NCBI RefSeq assembly: GCF_013520985.1
Contig: NZ_JACDTY010000010.1
Location: 124,001-188,000, forward strand
Direction of reading: 5' to 3'
Source of the DNA: Mesorhizobium neociceri
GTDB lineage: Bacteria; Pseudomonadota; Alphaproteobacteria; Rhizobiales; Rhizobiaceae
DNA length: 64,000 nt
The notes beneath the pieces were generated by a model. The model did not search any database. It was not told the origin of the DNA and saw nothing but the letters and a program-made list of their open reading frames with translations. Positions 17,539 to 26,456 of this stretch are shown one piece after another (the first letter of the stretch is position 1; each line of letters starts with the position of its first letter). Made by a program: the position numbers and the translations under genes.

Positions 17539-19377
17539 TCAGCAGCCCTCCAGATCGGCCGGCAGGTAGCAGACCGCCGGCTTGGTCCTGGTTTCGAACA
17601 GGGATTGCTTCGGGCGGAAATAGAAGAAGGTAGCCGGCTTGCTCTCGCGTGTGCTGCCGTCGGCGAAATGGGCGGCGATGCTGAAGCGATGGATCGACGA
17701 CATCGATGACCACATCTTCAGCCGCGCTGTGTAGGCACTGAGGTTCTTGTTGCCGCGTACCGGCATGGGGATGCTGTAATCGGTCTTGCCAATTGGGAAT
17801 TCGATGTTCTGATAACGCAGCGCCTCGGGCGAGGCACCGCCGCCATCGCCGCATTCGGCGAGCGATTCGGGGACCTCGATGCTGACCAGCGAGACAACGA
17901 CGCGAAACGGCTCGCTCTGCTGGGTGACAGCGCCCTGGTCGTCGGCCCAGGAATAATCGAGCTTGCCGATCCCGGTCACGCTCATCTTCTCGACGCTGCC
18001 GTTGATGTAATCGGCAACGTCGCCGAACTTGACCTTGTTGGCGACCTGGGCGCGGCAGACATCGAGGCTGTCCCGTGACGGGCACGTGAAGCGCTGGGTC
18101 TCGAGCGTGGTGGTGTCGACGCCCGCCTCGGCCAGCACGCTCTTGACCGACACATCGACGCCGTCGCCGAAGTTGCCGATATCCTTCGTGAACATGCGGC
18201 TCGGCTCGCCGGTCGCGTTGTCCTCCTCGTCGGTCCTGGTGAACTGGATCGACATCTTCATGTCCTTGACGTCGCCCCAGCCATTGTTGACGATCGAGAA
18301 GTCGGGGCGGAAGCCGACGCAGCCATAGTGCTCGCTGATCGACAGCATCGGCTTGCGGTAGGCTTCGCTCGAGGCAACCTTCATTTCCAGACTGTCGAGC
18401 TTGACCCGCGACTGATCCGTGGTCTTGAGATCGACTTCGGCGAAAGCCGGCGCCTGCTCCCAATCCATGCCGTCATGGACATTGCCGGTACGAACCTGCC
18501 CGGTGCCGTTCCAGGCGTCGTTGTATTGGTCCGACACCGGATAGATCGCGATGTCTTCGTCGCGCACCAGATGCTGGTACTGCATGTCGGCCTGCTGCGT
18601 CATGCGCTGGTCGACGGCAATGCCGATCTCGACCTTGTCTGCCGCGCCGCCGCCGGTCTGCGCCTGGAGCAGCCCACCCACCCTGGCATCGGCCAGCACA
18701 TCCGGGCGCGCGCCGCCGATCTCCTTGCCCATCGCCCATTGCGACCGGTAGACGGTGCCGCCCGGCAGCCGGGTGCGGGCCTTGCCGTTCTTCAGCCCGT
18801 CGACAAACGAGCCGACGAATATCTCGCCCGTTTTCGTCTCCAGCCGGCCCTGGCCATTTGGCACACCGGCGCTGAATTGCCCTTCATAGCGATTGCCGTC
18901 GGCATCGACGTGGATGCCGTGGCCGTCGAGCTGGCCGGCGGCCCAATGGCCGTCGAGCACCTCGCCTGAGCGCAGTTCCAGTCGGCCCTGCCCATCGGGC
19001 CGGCCATTCCTGATCTCGCCGAAATAGCTGGAATAGATGGTCTTGCGGTCGTAGCTCGCGGAGCCACGCACGCGCCAGACCAGCCTGCCCTTGCCATTGA
19101 CGATGCCGTCTGCCGCGACCGTTCGGTCCGGTGACTGGCCGGCGGCCGGCTCCCAGACGAAGTCGAGGCCGAGTTCCGGATGGAAATTCCAGACCCGCAC
19201 AGTCTTGCGCAGCACCGAGCGCGTCTGGCTCTGATAGAGGATTTGCACCCGCTCGGCCCAGGCGCCGCCCGGCGAGACACCACCTTGATCGGCGACCGCA
19301 GGAAAGCATGTCAGCGCGGCCAGCATGGATGCAGCCGCCATCGCCCTGACCCCGAAGATCATTCTTGCCCGCGCCAT
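17539..19377 (-). CDS. Secreted MORN-repeat protein
   Basis: 612 residues from ATG 19377 (GGGAAC ribosome binding site). The signal peptide is RAMAAASMLAALTCFPAVA. Residues about 100-235 contain at least four MORN-type repeats: YFGEIRNGRPDGQGRL, LDGHWAAGQLDGHGIHV, YEGQFSAGVPNGQGRL and FVGSFVDGLKNGKART. The remaining 370 residues are beta-rich with several cysteines (YGCVGF, RFTCPS, VCRAQV, LAECGD, CYLPADLEGC), probably disulfide-bonded in the periplasm, and match no domain I know. Its gene is downstream of, and parallel to, the V8-like protease gene, but an intrinsic terminator lies between them. MORN repeats usually bind membranes or other proteins. Confidence 0.85.
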   Translation of the reverse strand: MARARMIFGVRAMAAASMLAALTCFPAVADQGGVSPGGAWAERVQILYQSQTRSVLRKTVRVWNFHPELGLDFVWEPAAGQSPDRTVAADGIVNGKGRLVWRVRGSASYDRKTIYSSYFGEIRNGRPDGQGRLELRSGEVLDGHWAAGQLDGHGIHVDADGNRYEGQFSAGVPNGQGRLETKTGEIFVGSFVDGLKNGKARTRLPGGTVYRSQWAMGKEIGGARPDVLADARVGGLLQAQTGGGAADKVEIGIAVDQRMTQQADMQYQHLVRDEDIAIYPVSDQYNDAWNGTGQVRTGNVHDGMDWEQAPAFAEVDLKTTDQSRVKLDSLEMKVASSEAYRKPMLSISEHYGCVGFRPDFSIVNNGWGDVKDMKMSIQFTRTDEEDNATGEPSRMFTKDIGNFGDGVDVSVKSVLAEAGVDTTTLETQRFTCPSRDSLDVCRAQVANKVKFGDVADYINGSVEKMSVTGIGKLDYSWADDQGAVTQQSEPFRVVVSLVSIEVPESLAECGDGGGASPEALRYQNIEFPIGKTDYSIPMPVRGNKNLSAYTARLKMWSSMSSIHRFSIAAHFADGSTRESKPATFFYFRPKQSLFETRTKPAVCYLPADLEGC

Positions 19378-19447
19378 CGTTCCCAACCCCTTGGTTCGCC
19401 TAGCGTAAGCGCCGCCGCAAAACTGTGCAAGGGAGCGATTTCGATAC

Positions 19448-19480
19448 AAAAAACCGGCCGCGGGAAAGTCCCGCCGCCGG
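19448..19480 (-). terminator. Intrinsic terminator of the V8-like protease gene
   Basis: Read on the minus strand, a GC-rich stem (CCGGCGGCGGGAC with CCCGCGGCCGG, one mismatch) is followed by six T (19453-19448). It lies 49 bp after the protease stop and separates it from the MORN gene. Confidence 0.8.
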
Positions 19481-19528
19481 TTTGGTATTGCTGGTTTTCG
19501 CCGCTGTTTGCCGGCGAAAGATCGGGCC

Positions 19529-20608
19529 TTATTTGTACAGGCCGTTGATCCACTCGATGTTGGCAGCGTTCAAGCGCACCGCGGTGTTGGCGTTGGGGCT
19601 TTCGGCCACGTTCACGCCGGTGACGACGCGCTGCTTGGCGCCATTGTCATAGGCGTAGACCGAGCTGCCGCTCGACCCCGGATAGGTGTCGCAGTCGTAC
19701 TGGAAATACTCCACGCCGATATTTTCGGCGTGCACTTCGCAGGTCGCCTTCCACATCGTGCCCATCGGCTTGTCGCCGGGATAACCGATGATGTTGGCGG
19801 TGAAATCGCCCAGGTTCTCGTAGTTGGCATAACCCAGCCAGCCGAGATTGGTGCCGACATCCTGCTTCAGCGTGACAATGCCGAGGTCCCACGGAATGAC
19901 CGAGCCGTAGTAGCCCTGATAATTATCGATGAAGCCTTGCAGAATATAGACGCTCTCATAGCTGAAAGCGCCGAACGGAGCATCGTCGGCGGTGTTGCCG
20001 TTGAGCGCCGGCACGAAAATGACGTCATCGAGCCAGGCCTTGTCTTCGTTGCTGTAGAGGCAATGCGCGGCGGTGAGCACCGTGCGTGGCCCGATCAAGG
20101 TGGCCGAGCAGCTGCCATAGCCGCTCTTGGCTTTGCCTTCGAGATAGCCGATCGCGGTGAACGGGTAGGTCTTGGTGTTCTTGATCTGCTCGCGATCGTC
20201 GGCCCCGAACACCTGGCGGCCGGCTTCGTCGCCGCCCGTCAGCCCGGTCTTGTCGGCATTCGGTGCGTTGGCAGGCGCATTCAGTTCCTTGATGACAAGG
20301 TCCTTTAGCGTATCGCCGGCATCGATCTTGATGTCCTTGCCATCGGCGGAACGGCCGACGATGCCATAGGATTTTACCGCCGTCGCCTCGTCAGTCAGCG
20401 GCGCCGCCCGGCTGGCTTCGTCTTCGGTCAGTTTCGGCGGGGCGATCGGTTTTGCCCGGCCAGGCTGGTAGTCGCCCGTCCCAAGATCGCGCATGCTTTC
20501 GCCGTTGCCGGCATTCGCGGAGCCGGGATCGGCGGCGAAGGCGGGCATCGCCCACATTGCAGTGGATAGCAATGCGGACGCAATGATAGTGCTTGTCAGT
20601 TTCGTCAT
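19529..20608 (-). CDS. Secreted V8/glutamyl-endopeptidase-like serine protease
   Basis: 359 residues; ATG 20608 has GGGAGAG upstream. The signal peptide ends at MPAFA|ADPG. A pro-region of about 110 residues precedes a chymotrypsin-fold domain: catalytic His182 (VLTAAHCLY), Asp241 (PWDLGIVTL) and Ser313 (TYPGSSGSSVY). The GxSGS layout and TYPG lead-in resemble the S1B (V8-type) group rather than trypsin. Cys pairs (GSCSAT/AHC, TCEV/YDCDT) fit export. It is divergent from the trypsin-like gene across a 404-bp interval and has its own terminator. Specificity cannot be read with certainty; the S1B group often cleaves after Glu. Confidence 0.9.
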   Translation of the reverse strand: MTKLTSTIIASALLSTAMWAMPAFAADPGSANAGNGESMRDLGTGDYQPGRAKPIAPPKLTEDEASRAAPLTDEATAVKSYGIVGRSADGKDIKIDAGDTLKDLVIKELNAPANAPNADKTGLTGGDEAGRQVFGADDREQIKNTKTYPFTAIGYLEGKAKSGYGSCSATLIGPRTVLTAAHCLYSNEDKAWLDDVIFVPALNGNTADDAPFGAFSYESVYILQGFIDNYQGYYGSVIPWDLGIVTLKQDVGTNLGWLGYANYENLGDFTANIIGYPGDKPMGTMWKATCEVHAENIGVEYFQYDCDTYPGSSGSSVYAYDNGAKQRVVTGVNVAESPNANTAVRLNAANIEWINGLYK

Positions 20609-21012
20609 GGTGAGACTCTCCCAAAAGTCAGCAAGGACTGGATCAAAATATAGAAATATTGTCGAGATCGTGGTGGCGTTAAAAAATCAGTTTGGTTACC
20701 CGCCCGTATAAGATCATCGTTCCGGGCGGCCCCGTTAAAGCCCTCCGCCAAACGCACCCGCGTCGATATACTGCCTAAAATAATCCAACATTGGCAATGA
20801 CAAATCACTTCCACATAGCCCGTGGGGGGCTATAGGGTTTGGGTGGGCTCTGCCCGACGGGGCACGATTAGCAAAAGTGGTATTTCGGTTTTATGACCGC
20901 TCGCGCGCCGTTCGATCTGGCGCAGGGTGCGAGCGGCGTACCGGGTTGGCTTAGGCTGATTTTGCGCTAGGCAGGCATCGCCCGCCAATTGTCGTTCTCA
21001 GGAGGTTTCAAG
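20609..21012. other. Divergent promoter interval between two protease genes
   Basis: 404 bp without a supportable gene. It is AT-richer than the flanks, and must hold both promoters. I see no clear operator; a short inverted repeat GGGC-TCT-GCCC lies in the middle. A consensus ribosome binding site (AGGAGG, from 21000) belongs to the plus-strand gene. Confidence 0.5.
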
Positions 21013-22104
21013 GTGAACATTTTCCATCGGCTCAAGCCGCTTGCCGCAGCATCGCTGTTGGGCATCGCAGCCGCCTTTCCCACCGTCAACGCGCTGCATG
21101 CGGCAGACGCCGCCGTCCGGCCGGAAGCGGCGGTCTCGCCAATGCAGCGCGTCGCCGAAGCCAGGGACAAGGCCAAGGCCGAGAACCCCGATGGCGCCGA
21201 CCGCGTCTATGGCGGCAAGGAAGCCGACAAGGGCGCCTATCCGTTCCAGGTGGCGCTGCTGACCACCGCCCGGCTGGACCCCAGCCCGGCGTCGCAGCCG
21301 AACGCGCAATTCTGCGGCGGCAGCCTGATCGCACCGCAATGGGTGCTGACGGCGGCGCACTGCCTCAACGACAAGGGCCAGCCGATTTCGCCCGACACGG
21401 TGACTGTACTGACCGGCGCCACTGACCTCACCGAAGGCAAGCGCTACAAGGTGGTCGAGGTCATCGTCAACGAGGGCTACAGCGAACAGACGCTGGACAA
21501 CGATCTCGGCCTGCTCCGGCTGGCGGAGCCCGCCGATGCGCCGGTCATCAAGATCACGAATGAGCCGACGCCCGACAGTGGCAAGACCACGGTCATCGGC
21601 TGGGGCAAGATGCAGGACGGCACCTTCCCGACCGCGCTGATGGTCGCCGATCTCGATCTCGAGCCGAGCGCTGCCTGCAACAGCGGCATCAAGTCGATCT
21701 ACGCGCATGACCTCAAGGCGGCGCTCAGCGATCTCTCGCGCCGCATGCGCTATTCGGAAAAGGGTATCGATGCCGCCGCCAATGCGATTGCCGCCGACAT
21801 GTCGGATCCGCTGACCGGCAATATGATCTGCGCCGGCACCGACAGCGGCGAACGCGACGCCTGCAACGGCGACAGCGGCGGACCGCTGTTCATGACCGGC
21901 GCCGACGGCCCGGTCCAGGTCGGCGTCGTCAGCTGGGGCGAAGGCCCGTCAGACGGCACTGCGGCCTGCGGCCACAAGAACGCCTATGGCATCTACACGC
22001 GGCTGGCCAACTACACCGGCTGGATCGAGGCCAAGATGAAGACCCCGGCCCCGGCAGCCGCGGCGGCGCCCAAGGCTGGTCTCGGCACGGCCAAGAAGCC
22101 GTGA
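21013..22104 (+). CDS. Secreted trypsin-like serine protease zymogen
   Basis: 363 residues from GTG 21013, fixed by a strong GGAGG ribosome binding site at 21001. After the signal peptide (LKPLAAASLLGIAAAFPTVNALHA) and a 30-residue charged propeptide, GADR|VYGG (Arg64/Val65) matches a classic trypsinogen activation site. The S1A triad is His116 (VLTAAHCL), Asp164 (DNDLGLLRL) and Ser288 (CNGDSGGPL). Asp282, six residues before the Ser, is the trypsin Asp189 position, so cleavage after Arg/Lys is expected. The C-terminus is Pro/Ala/Lys-rich. It is monocistronic with its own terminator at 22137. Confidence 0.93.
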   Translation: MNIFHRLKPLAAASLLGIAAAFPTVNALHAADAAVRPEAAVSPMQRVAEARDKAKAENPDGADRVYGGKEADKGAYPFQVALLTTARLDPSPASQPNAQFCGGSLIAPQWVLTAAHCLNDKGQPISPDTVTVLTGATDLTEGKRYKVVEVIVNEGYSEQTLDNDLGLLRLAEPADAPVIKITNEPTPDSGKTTVIGWGKMQDGTFPTALMVADLDLEPSAACNSGIKSIYAHDLKAALSDLSRRMRYSEKGIDAAANAIAADMSDPLTGNMICAGTDSGERDACNGDSGGPLFMTGADGPVQVGVVSWGEGPSDGTAACGHKNAYGIYTRLANYTGWIEAKMKTPAPAAAAAPKAGLGTAKKP

Positions 22105-22136
22105 AGCCAGGGCGGTTCATCGTTTCATGAAAACGC

Positions 22137-22163
22137 AAAACGGCGGGATGCTCCCGCCGTTTT
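22137..22163 (+). terminator. Intrinsic terminator after the trypsin-like gene
   Basis: A 12-bp perfect stem AAAACGGCGGGA / TCCCGCCGTTTT with a three-base loop, 33 bp after the stop. Short U tract; because the stem is flanked by A and T runs it could work on both strands. Confidence 0.75.
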
Positions 22164-22197
22164 GATTCGTATAATTTGCCGGCTGAGGTTAGAGCGT

Positions 22198-22268
22198 TGA
22201 CGCAATTCCTCAGGGAAAGCGCTGCGCGCTTTTCCCGGGAAAACCGCTTCGCACTTTCCTGGAATTGC
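22198..22268. repeat. Palindromic intergenic element (RIME-like), copy C, inverted relative to copy B
   Basis: The reverse complement matches the element at 17456-17524 almost base for base, including the GCAATTCC arms, TTTTCCCGGGAAAA centre and AAGCGCGCAGCGCTTT palindrome. The match continues into flanking GCGTCAA. It ends 8 bp before the aldo/keto reductase stop. Confidence 0.85.
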
Positions 22269-22275
22269 TTTTAGC

Positions 22276-23322
22276 TCACTTCCGCGGCGGTCCCTTGCGT
22301 TCCGCCGAAGCCGCCCACAGATTGATGTCGGACTCGCGCGCGTAAGTGTCGATCTCGGCGAGCTCGGCATCGCTGAATTCGAGCACCTTGAGCGCACCGA
22401 CGCAGTCCTCGACCTGTTCGGGCCGGCTGGCGCCGATCAGCGCCGAAGTCACCCGGCCCTTGCGCAGCACCCAGGCCAGCGCCATCTGCGCCAGCGTCTG
22501 GCCACGCTTGCCGGCGATCTTATTCAGCGCCTGGATGTTGGCAATGGTCTTGTCGTTGATGAAGGCGGGCCGCAGCGACTTGCCCTGGGAAGCGCGGCTG
22601 CCCTCGGGAATGCCGCCGAGATATTTGTCGGTCAGCATGCCTTGCGCCAGCGGCGAGAACACGATCGAGCCGACGCCGAGCCCTTCCAGCGTGTCGAGCA
22701 GCCCGTCCTCTTCGACCCATCGGTTGAGCATCGAATAGCTCGGTTGATGGATGATGCAGGGCGTGCCGAGCTGCTTCAATATGTCGGCCGCCTCGCGCGT
22801 GCGCTGCGAATTGTAGGACGAGATGCCGGCATAGAGCGCCTTGCCCGAACGCACCGCATGGTCGAGCGCGCCCATCGTTTCTTCCAGCGGCGTATCCGGA
22901 TCGAAGCGGTGCGAATAGAAGATGTCGACATAGTCGAGCCCCATCCGCTTCAGGCTCTGGTCGAGGCTGGCCAGCACATATTTGCGGCTGCCCCATTCGC
23001 CGTAAGGGCCGGCCCACATCTCGTAACCGGCCTTGGTCGAAATGATCAGCTCATCGCGATAGCCGGCGAAATCGGTGCGCAATATGTCGCCGAAGGCGAT
23101 CTCGGCCGAGCCGGGCGGCGGGCCGTAATTGTTGGCGAGATCGAAATGGGTGATACCGAGATCGAAAGCCTTGCGCGCAATCGCCTGCTTGGTCTTGTGC
23201 GGCGTGTCGTTGCCGAAATTGTGCCACAGGCCGAGCGAGATCGCCGGCAGTTTCAGGCCGGATCGCCCGCACCTGTTGTAGAGCATTTTCTCATAGCGGT
23301 TTTCAGCCGGCTGCCAGCGCAT
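22276..23322 (-). CDS. Aldo/keto reductase, YghZ (GPR)-like
   Basis: 348 residues, NADPH-dependent reductase of the AKR14-like group. E. coli YghZ reduces L-glyceraldehyde 3-phosphate and methylglyoxal. The family opening LYNRCGRSGLKLPAISLGLW is present, as is the catalytic tetrad: Asp and Tyr in FDLANNYGPPPGSAE, Lys in STKAGYEMW and His in YSHRFDPDTP. I chose ATG 23322 (RWQPAENRYEKM follows, as in YghZ) with AGGA upstream; the frame is open to 23370. It is 57 bp downstream of the Gfo/Idh gene on the same strand, so it probably ends the sugar operon. Confidence 0.92.
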   Translation of the reverse strand: MRWQPAENRYEKMLYNRCGRSGLKLPAISLGLWHNFGNDTPHKTKQAIARKAFDLGITHFDLANNYGPPPGSAEIAFGDILRTDFAGYRDELIISTKAGYEMWAGPYGEWGSRKYVLASLDQSLKRMGLDYVDIFYSHRFDPDTPLEETMGALDHAVRSGKALYAGISSYNSQRTREAADILKQLGTPCIIHQPSYSMLNRWVEEDGLLDTLEGLGVGSIVFSPLAQGMLTDKYLGGIPEGSRASQGKSLRPAFINDKTIANIQALNKIAGKRGQTLAQMALAWVLRKGRVTSALIGASRPEQVEDCVGALKVLEFSDAELAEIDTYARESDINLWAASAERKGPPRK

Positions 23323-23379
23323 GGGTACATATCCTGGATTGAATGGGTGTCGGCGCGAACGCACCGACACCCTTCTACC

Positions 23380-24522
23380 TCATTTCTTCTTCGCCAACAG
23401 CCCTTTTGCGTCCTTGACGCCGAGTGCGGCCGGCCGCTCGCATGTGGTCTGCATGGCGACGAACTTGCCGGTTTCGCCCGACCGCAACAGCCCGGTCATG
23501 ACGTCGACGGCATGCAGCGCCAGCTCCATCGAGCAGCGGTGCGGCCGTCCCTCGGCAATCGCCAGCGCCATGTCGGCAAGGCCGGCAGTGCGGTAGTTGG
23601 CCATCATGCCCTGGCCGTGCATTTCGTTCGGCACGCCGAACGGATGCTTCCATTTCGGCAGCTTCTTCACCGGTTTGGCCGCCTCGGTGAAGCGCACGTC
23701 GCCACCGAAGAAATTCGGATCAGGCACATACACCGTGCCCGTCTCGCCATAGAGTTCCATCGGCGCATGGCCGTGGCTCCAGACGTCCCAGCTTGTATTG
23801 AGCGTGATGACGGCGCCATTCTCGAATTCGAGCAGGCCATGGATGGTCGTCGGCGTGGCGACCGGGATTTTCTCGCCCGCACGCGGTTTGGACGAGATCG
23901 TGCGTTCCTTGGCGGGCGTCGTCGCGAAGGCCGCCACCTGCTTCACCGGTCCGATCAACTGAATCAGGTTGGTGATGTAGTAAGGCCCGATGTCGAGCAC
24001 CGGCCCGGCGCCCGGCTGGAAGAAAAAGTCCGGATTGGGATGCCAGTGTTCCATGCCGTGGCCCATCACGTGACACGTGCCGCTGGTGATCTTGCCGAGT
24101 GCACCGGTGTCTATAAGCGCGCGCACCAGCTGATGCGCGCCGCCGAGGAAAGTGTCCGGAGCCGAGCCGATGCGCAGACCCTTCTTCTCGGCACGGCTCT
24201 TGAGGTCGAGCCCTTCCTTGACCGACAGCACGAACGGCTTTTCCGAATAGACGTGCTTGCCGGCGTCGAGGATCTGCTTCGACACCTCGTAGTGCACCGC
24301 TGGGATTGTGAGGTTGACGATGATGTCGATCTCGTCGTCCCTGAGCAGTTCGTCGACAGTCTCGGCGCGCAGCTTGAACTCTTTCGCCCGTGCCTTGGCT
24401 GCATCCATGTTGATGTCGGCGCAGGCGCGCATCTCGATGCCGCGAAACAGCGGCGCCAGCGAGAAATACGCTTTCGAGATGTTGCCGCAGCCGATGACGC
24501 CGATACCCAGTTTCTTTGCCAT
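23380..24522 (-). CDS. Gfo/Idh/MocA family sugar oxidoreductase
   Basis: 380 residues. N-terminal Rossmann fold with GIGVIGCGNISKAY and the family EKP motif (VYSEKPFVL) at the nicotinamide site; C-terminal alpha/beta domain with DIGPYYITNLIQLIG. Such enzymes oxidise or reduce a sugar or inositol hydroxyl with NAD(P). Start at ATG 24522; the longer open frame upstream overlaps the next gene. It lies 11 bp after the TIM-barrel isomerase gene, and this oxidoreductase/isomerase pairing is typical of inositol and 3-keto-sugar pathways (inference). Confidence 0.92.
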   Translation of the reverse strand: MAKKLGIGVIGCGNISKAYFSLAPLFRGIEMRACADINMDAAKARAKEFKLRAETVDELLRDDEIDIIVNLTIPAVHYEVSKQILDAGKHVYSEKPFVLSVKEGLDLKSRAEKKGLRIGSAPDTFLGGAHQLVRALIDTGALGKITSGTCHVMGHGMEHWHPNPDFFFQPGAGPVLDIGPYYITNLIQLIGPVKQVAAFATTPAKERTISSKPRAGEKIPVATPTTIHGLLEFENGAVITLNTSWDVWSHGHAPMELYGETGTVYVPDPNFFGGDVRFTEAAKPVKKLPKWKHPFGVPNEMHGQGMMANYRTAGLADMALAIAEGRPHRCSMELALHAVDVMTGLLRSGETGKFVAMQTTCERPAALGVKDAKGLLAKKK

Positions 24523-24533
24523 GATGATTGTTC

Positions 24534-25280
24534 CTAGTAAGCCTTGACGGATGCCAGCGAGCGGCTGGCGAAGCGCTCGATGTCGTTGGGATTGTCCTGT
24601 TCCATGACGTAATACTTGGCCGCGCTCTTGGCGCGCAGCGTCTTGATCAGGCCGGCCCAGTCGATGGTGCCGTGGCCGACATCGGCCCAGCCGTCCTCGT
24701 CGAGGCCTTCGCCCGATTTGGCCATATCCTTGACGTGGACGGCGCTGATGCGCTTGCCGTGCTTTTCGATCCACGGCAGCGGATCGACGCCGCCGCGGAT
24801 CACCCAGGCGACATCCATCTCCCAGCCGATATCGGGCGCGGCCGACAGAATATGGTCCTGCGGCACCGAGCCGTCGGCGAGCTTCTTGAACTCGAAATCA
24901 TGGTTGTGCCAGGCAAAGCCGTAGCCGGCTTTTTTGGCCGTCTCGCCGACCTTGGCCAGGCGCTCGCCGAAGCCGCGCCAGCCGGCGGCGTCGGACGGCC
25001 TGGAATCGGGCATGAGAAAGGGACAAATGACGAGCGTGATGCCGAGCGCGTCGGCCGTTTTGCGCACGCCGTCGAAATCCTTCTCCAGCGCATCGATCGA
25101 GAAATGCCCGGTCGGCATTGCAAGCCCGTTCTTGTCGAGTTCGGCGCGGAACGCCTTGGGGTCGTCATAGACGCCGCCGAAGCCTTCGACTTCCTTGTAA
25201 CCGAGCTTGCCCAGCATTTTGAGCACGCCGTCCCAGGGCAGGAAATTGCGGGCGCTGTAAAGTTGGAATGACCAGTTCAT
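24534..25280 (-). CDS. Sugar phosphate isomerase/epimerase (IolE-type TIM barrel)
   Basis: 248 residues of the AP-endonuclease-2-like TIM-barrel family, metal dependent. Likely metal ligands are seen in VEGFGGVYDD, WHNHDFEF, WEMDVAWV, VHVKDMA and YYVMEQDNP. Relatives isomerise or epimerise sugars or dehydrate keto-inositols. It is cotranscribed between the ABC ATPase gene (75 bp upstream) and the Gfo/Idh gene, so it probably acts on the oxidised sugar. Confidence 0.9.
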   Translation of the reverse strand: MNWSFQLYSARNFLPWDGVLKMLGKLGYKEVEGFGGVYDDPKAFRAELDKNGLAMPTGHFSIDALEKDFDGVRKTADALGITLVICPFLMPDSRPSDAAGWRGFGERLAKVGETAKKAGYGFAWHNHDFEFKKLADGSVPQDHILSAAPDIGWEMDVAWVIRGGVDPLPWIEKHGKRISAVHVKDMAKSGEGLDEDGWADVGHGTIDWAGLIKTLRAKSAAKYYVMEQDNPNDIERFASRSLASVKAY

Positions 25281-25355
25281 CGTCTTTGTCCGTTTCTTGG
25301 GTGGTGGGTCTTGGGGGATGTGGTTGGGGGGATGTGGCTGGATGATTCTCGAAAA

Positions 25356-26456
25356 TTACAGGCGATTGCCGGTGGCGGCGTCGAACAGCGAGGCGCGCGC
25401 CGGATCGAAACCGAACTGGACCGGGTCGCCGCTGCGCAGCGTCCTTTCGGCCTCGACGCGGAACGACAGGTTGCGGCCGCCGAGCTTGGTCCACACCAGC
25501 GTGTCCGAACCCATCGGCTCGACGATCTCGACCGAACCGCTGGCGGAAAACGGCATCGACTTTGCCGCTTCACCGAAGGCGATGTGCTCGGGCCGGATGC
25601 CGAGCACACAAGCGCCGGTCGGACGCTCCGTGCCGTCGAAGGCATAGCGCTCAAGCGGTACCGAAACACCGTCGGTCTTGAACGTCGAACCGGCCTCCAA
25701 CTGCCCCTCAAGGAAATTCATCGCCGGCGAGCCGAGGAAGCCGGCGACAAACCGGTTGACCGGACGGTTGTAGATGGTCTGCGGCGCGTCGAGCTGCTGG
25801 ATGACGCCGCCGCGCATGACGGCGATGCGGTCGGCCAGCGTCATCGCCTCGATCTGGTCGTGGGTGACATAGATCATCGTGTTCTGCAGCTTGCGATGCA
25901 GAAGCTTGATTTCGACGCGCAGTTCCGAGCGCAGCTTGGCGTCGAGATTGGACAGTGGCTCGTCGAACAGGAAGACATCGACGTCGCGCACCAGCGCCCG
26001 CCCGATAGCCACGCGCTGGCGCTGGCCGCCCGACAAGGCCGCCGGTTTGCGCTGCAGCAGCGGCTCGATCTGCAGGATCTCGGCCGCGCGCGCGATGCGC
26101 TTGGCGATCTCGTCCTTGGGCACGCCGGCGACGCGCAGACCGAAGGACAGGTTCTTCTCCACCGTCATCTGCGGATAGAGCGCGTAGGACTGGAACACCA
26201 TGCCGATGCCGCGGTCCTTCGGCTCCTCCCAGGTGACGTTTTTGCCCTTGATGAAGATGCGGCCTTCGGAAATGTCGAGCAGCCCGGCAATGCAGTTGAG
26301 CAAGGTCGACTTGCCGCAGCCTGAGGGACCGAGCAGCACGATGAACTCGCCCTCGGCGACGTCGAGGTTGAGCGTCTGCAGCACCGATACAGCGCCGAAA
26401 TTCAGCGATAGGTCCTGGATCGAAACGCTGGTGCCGTTGGCTGCCGCCATACCCAT
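25356..26456 (-). CDS. Sugar ABC transporter ATP-binding protein (UgpC/MalK class)
   Basis: 366 residues. Walker A GPSGCGKST, Q-loop MVFQSYALYPQMTV, signature LSGGQRQRVAIGRAL, Walker B VFLFDEPLSNLDAKLR and the switch His (YVTHDQIEAM). The C-terminal OB-type regulatory domain contains GIRPEHI. ATG 26456 overlaps the upstream permease stop (TGATG), so translation is coupled; GTG 26459 and ATG 26450 are alternatives. It energises the two permeases and the binding protein upstream in the operon. Confidence 0.95.
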   Translation of the reverse strand: MGMAAANGTSVSIQDLSLNFGAVSVLQTLNLDVAEGEFIVLLGPSGCGKSTLLNCIAGLLDISEGRIFIKGKNVTWEEPKDRGIGMVFQSYALYPQMTVEKNLSFGLRVAGVPKDEIAKRIARAAEILQIEPLLQRKPAALSGGQRQRVAIGRALVRDVDVFLFDEPLSNLDAKLRSELRVEIKLLHRKLQNTMIYVTHDQIEAMTLADRIAVMRGGVIQQLDAPQTIYNRPVNRFVAGFLGSPAMNFLEGQLEAGSTFKTDGVSVPLERYAFDGTERPTGACVLGIRPEHIAFGEAAKSMPFSASGSVEIVEPMGSDTLVWTKLGGRNLSFRVEAERTLRSGDPVQFGFDPARASLFDAATGNRL

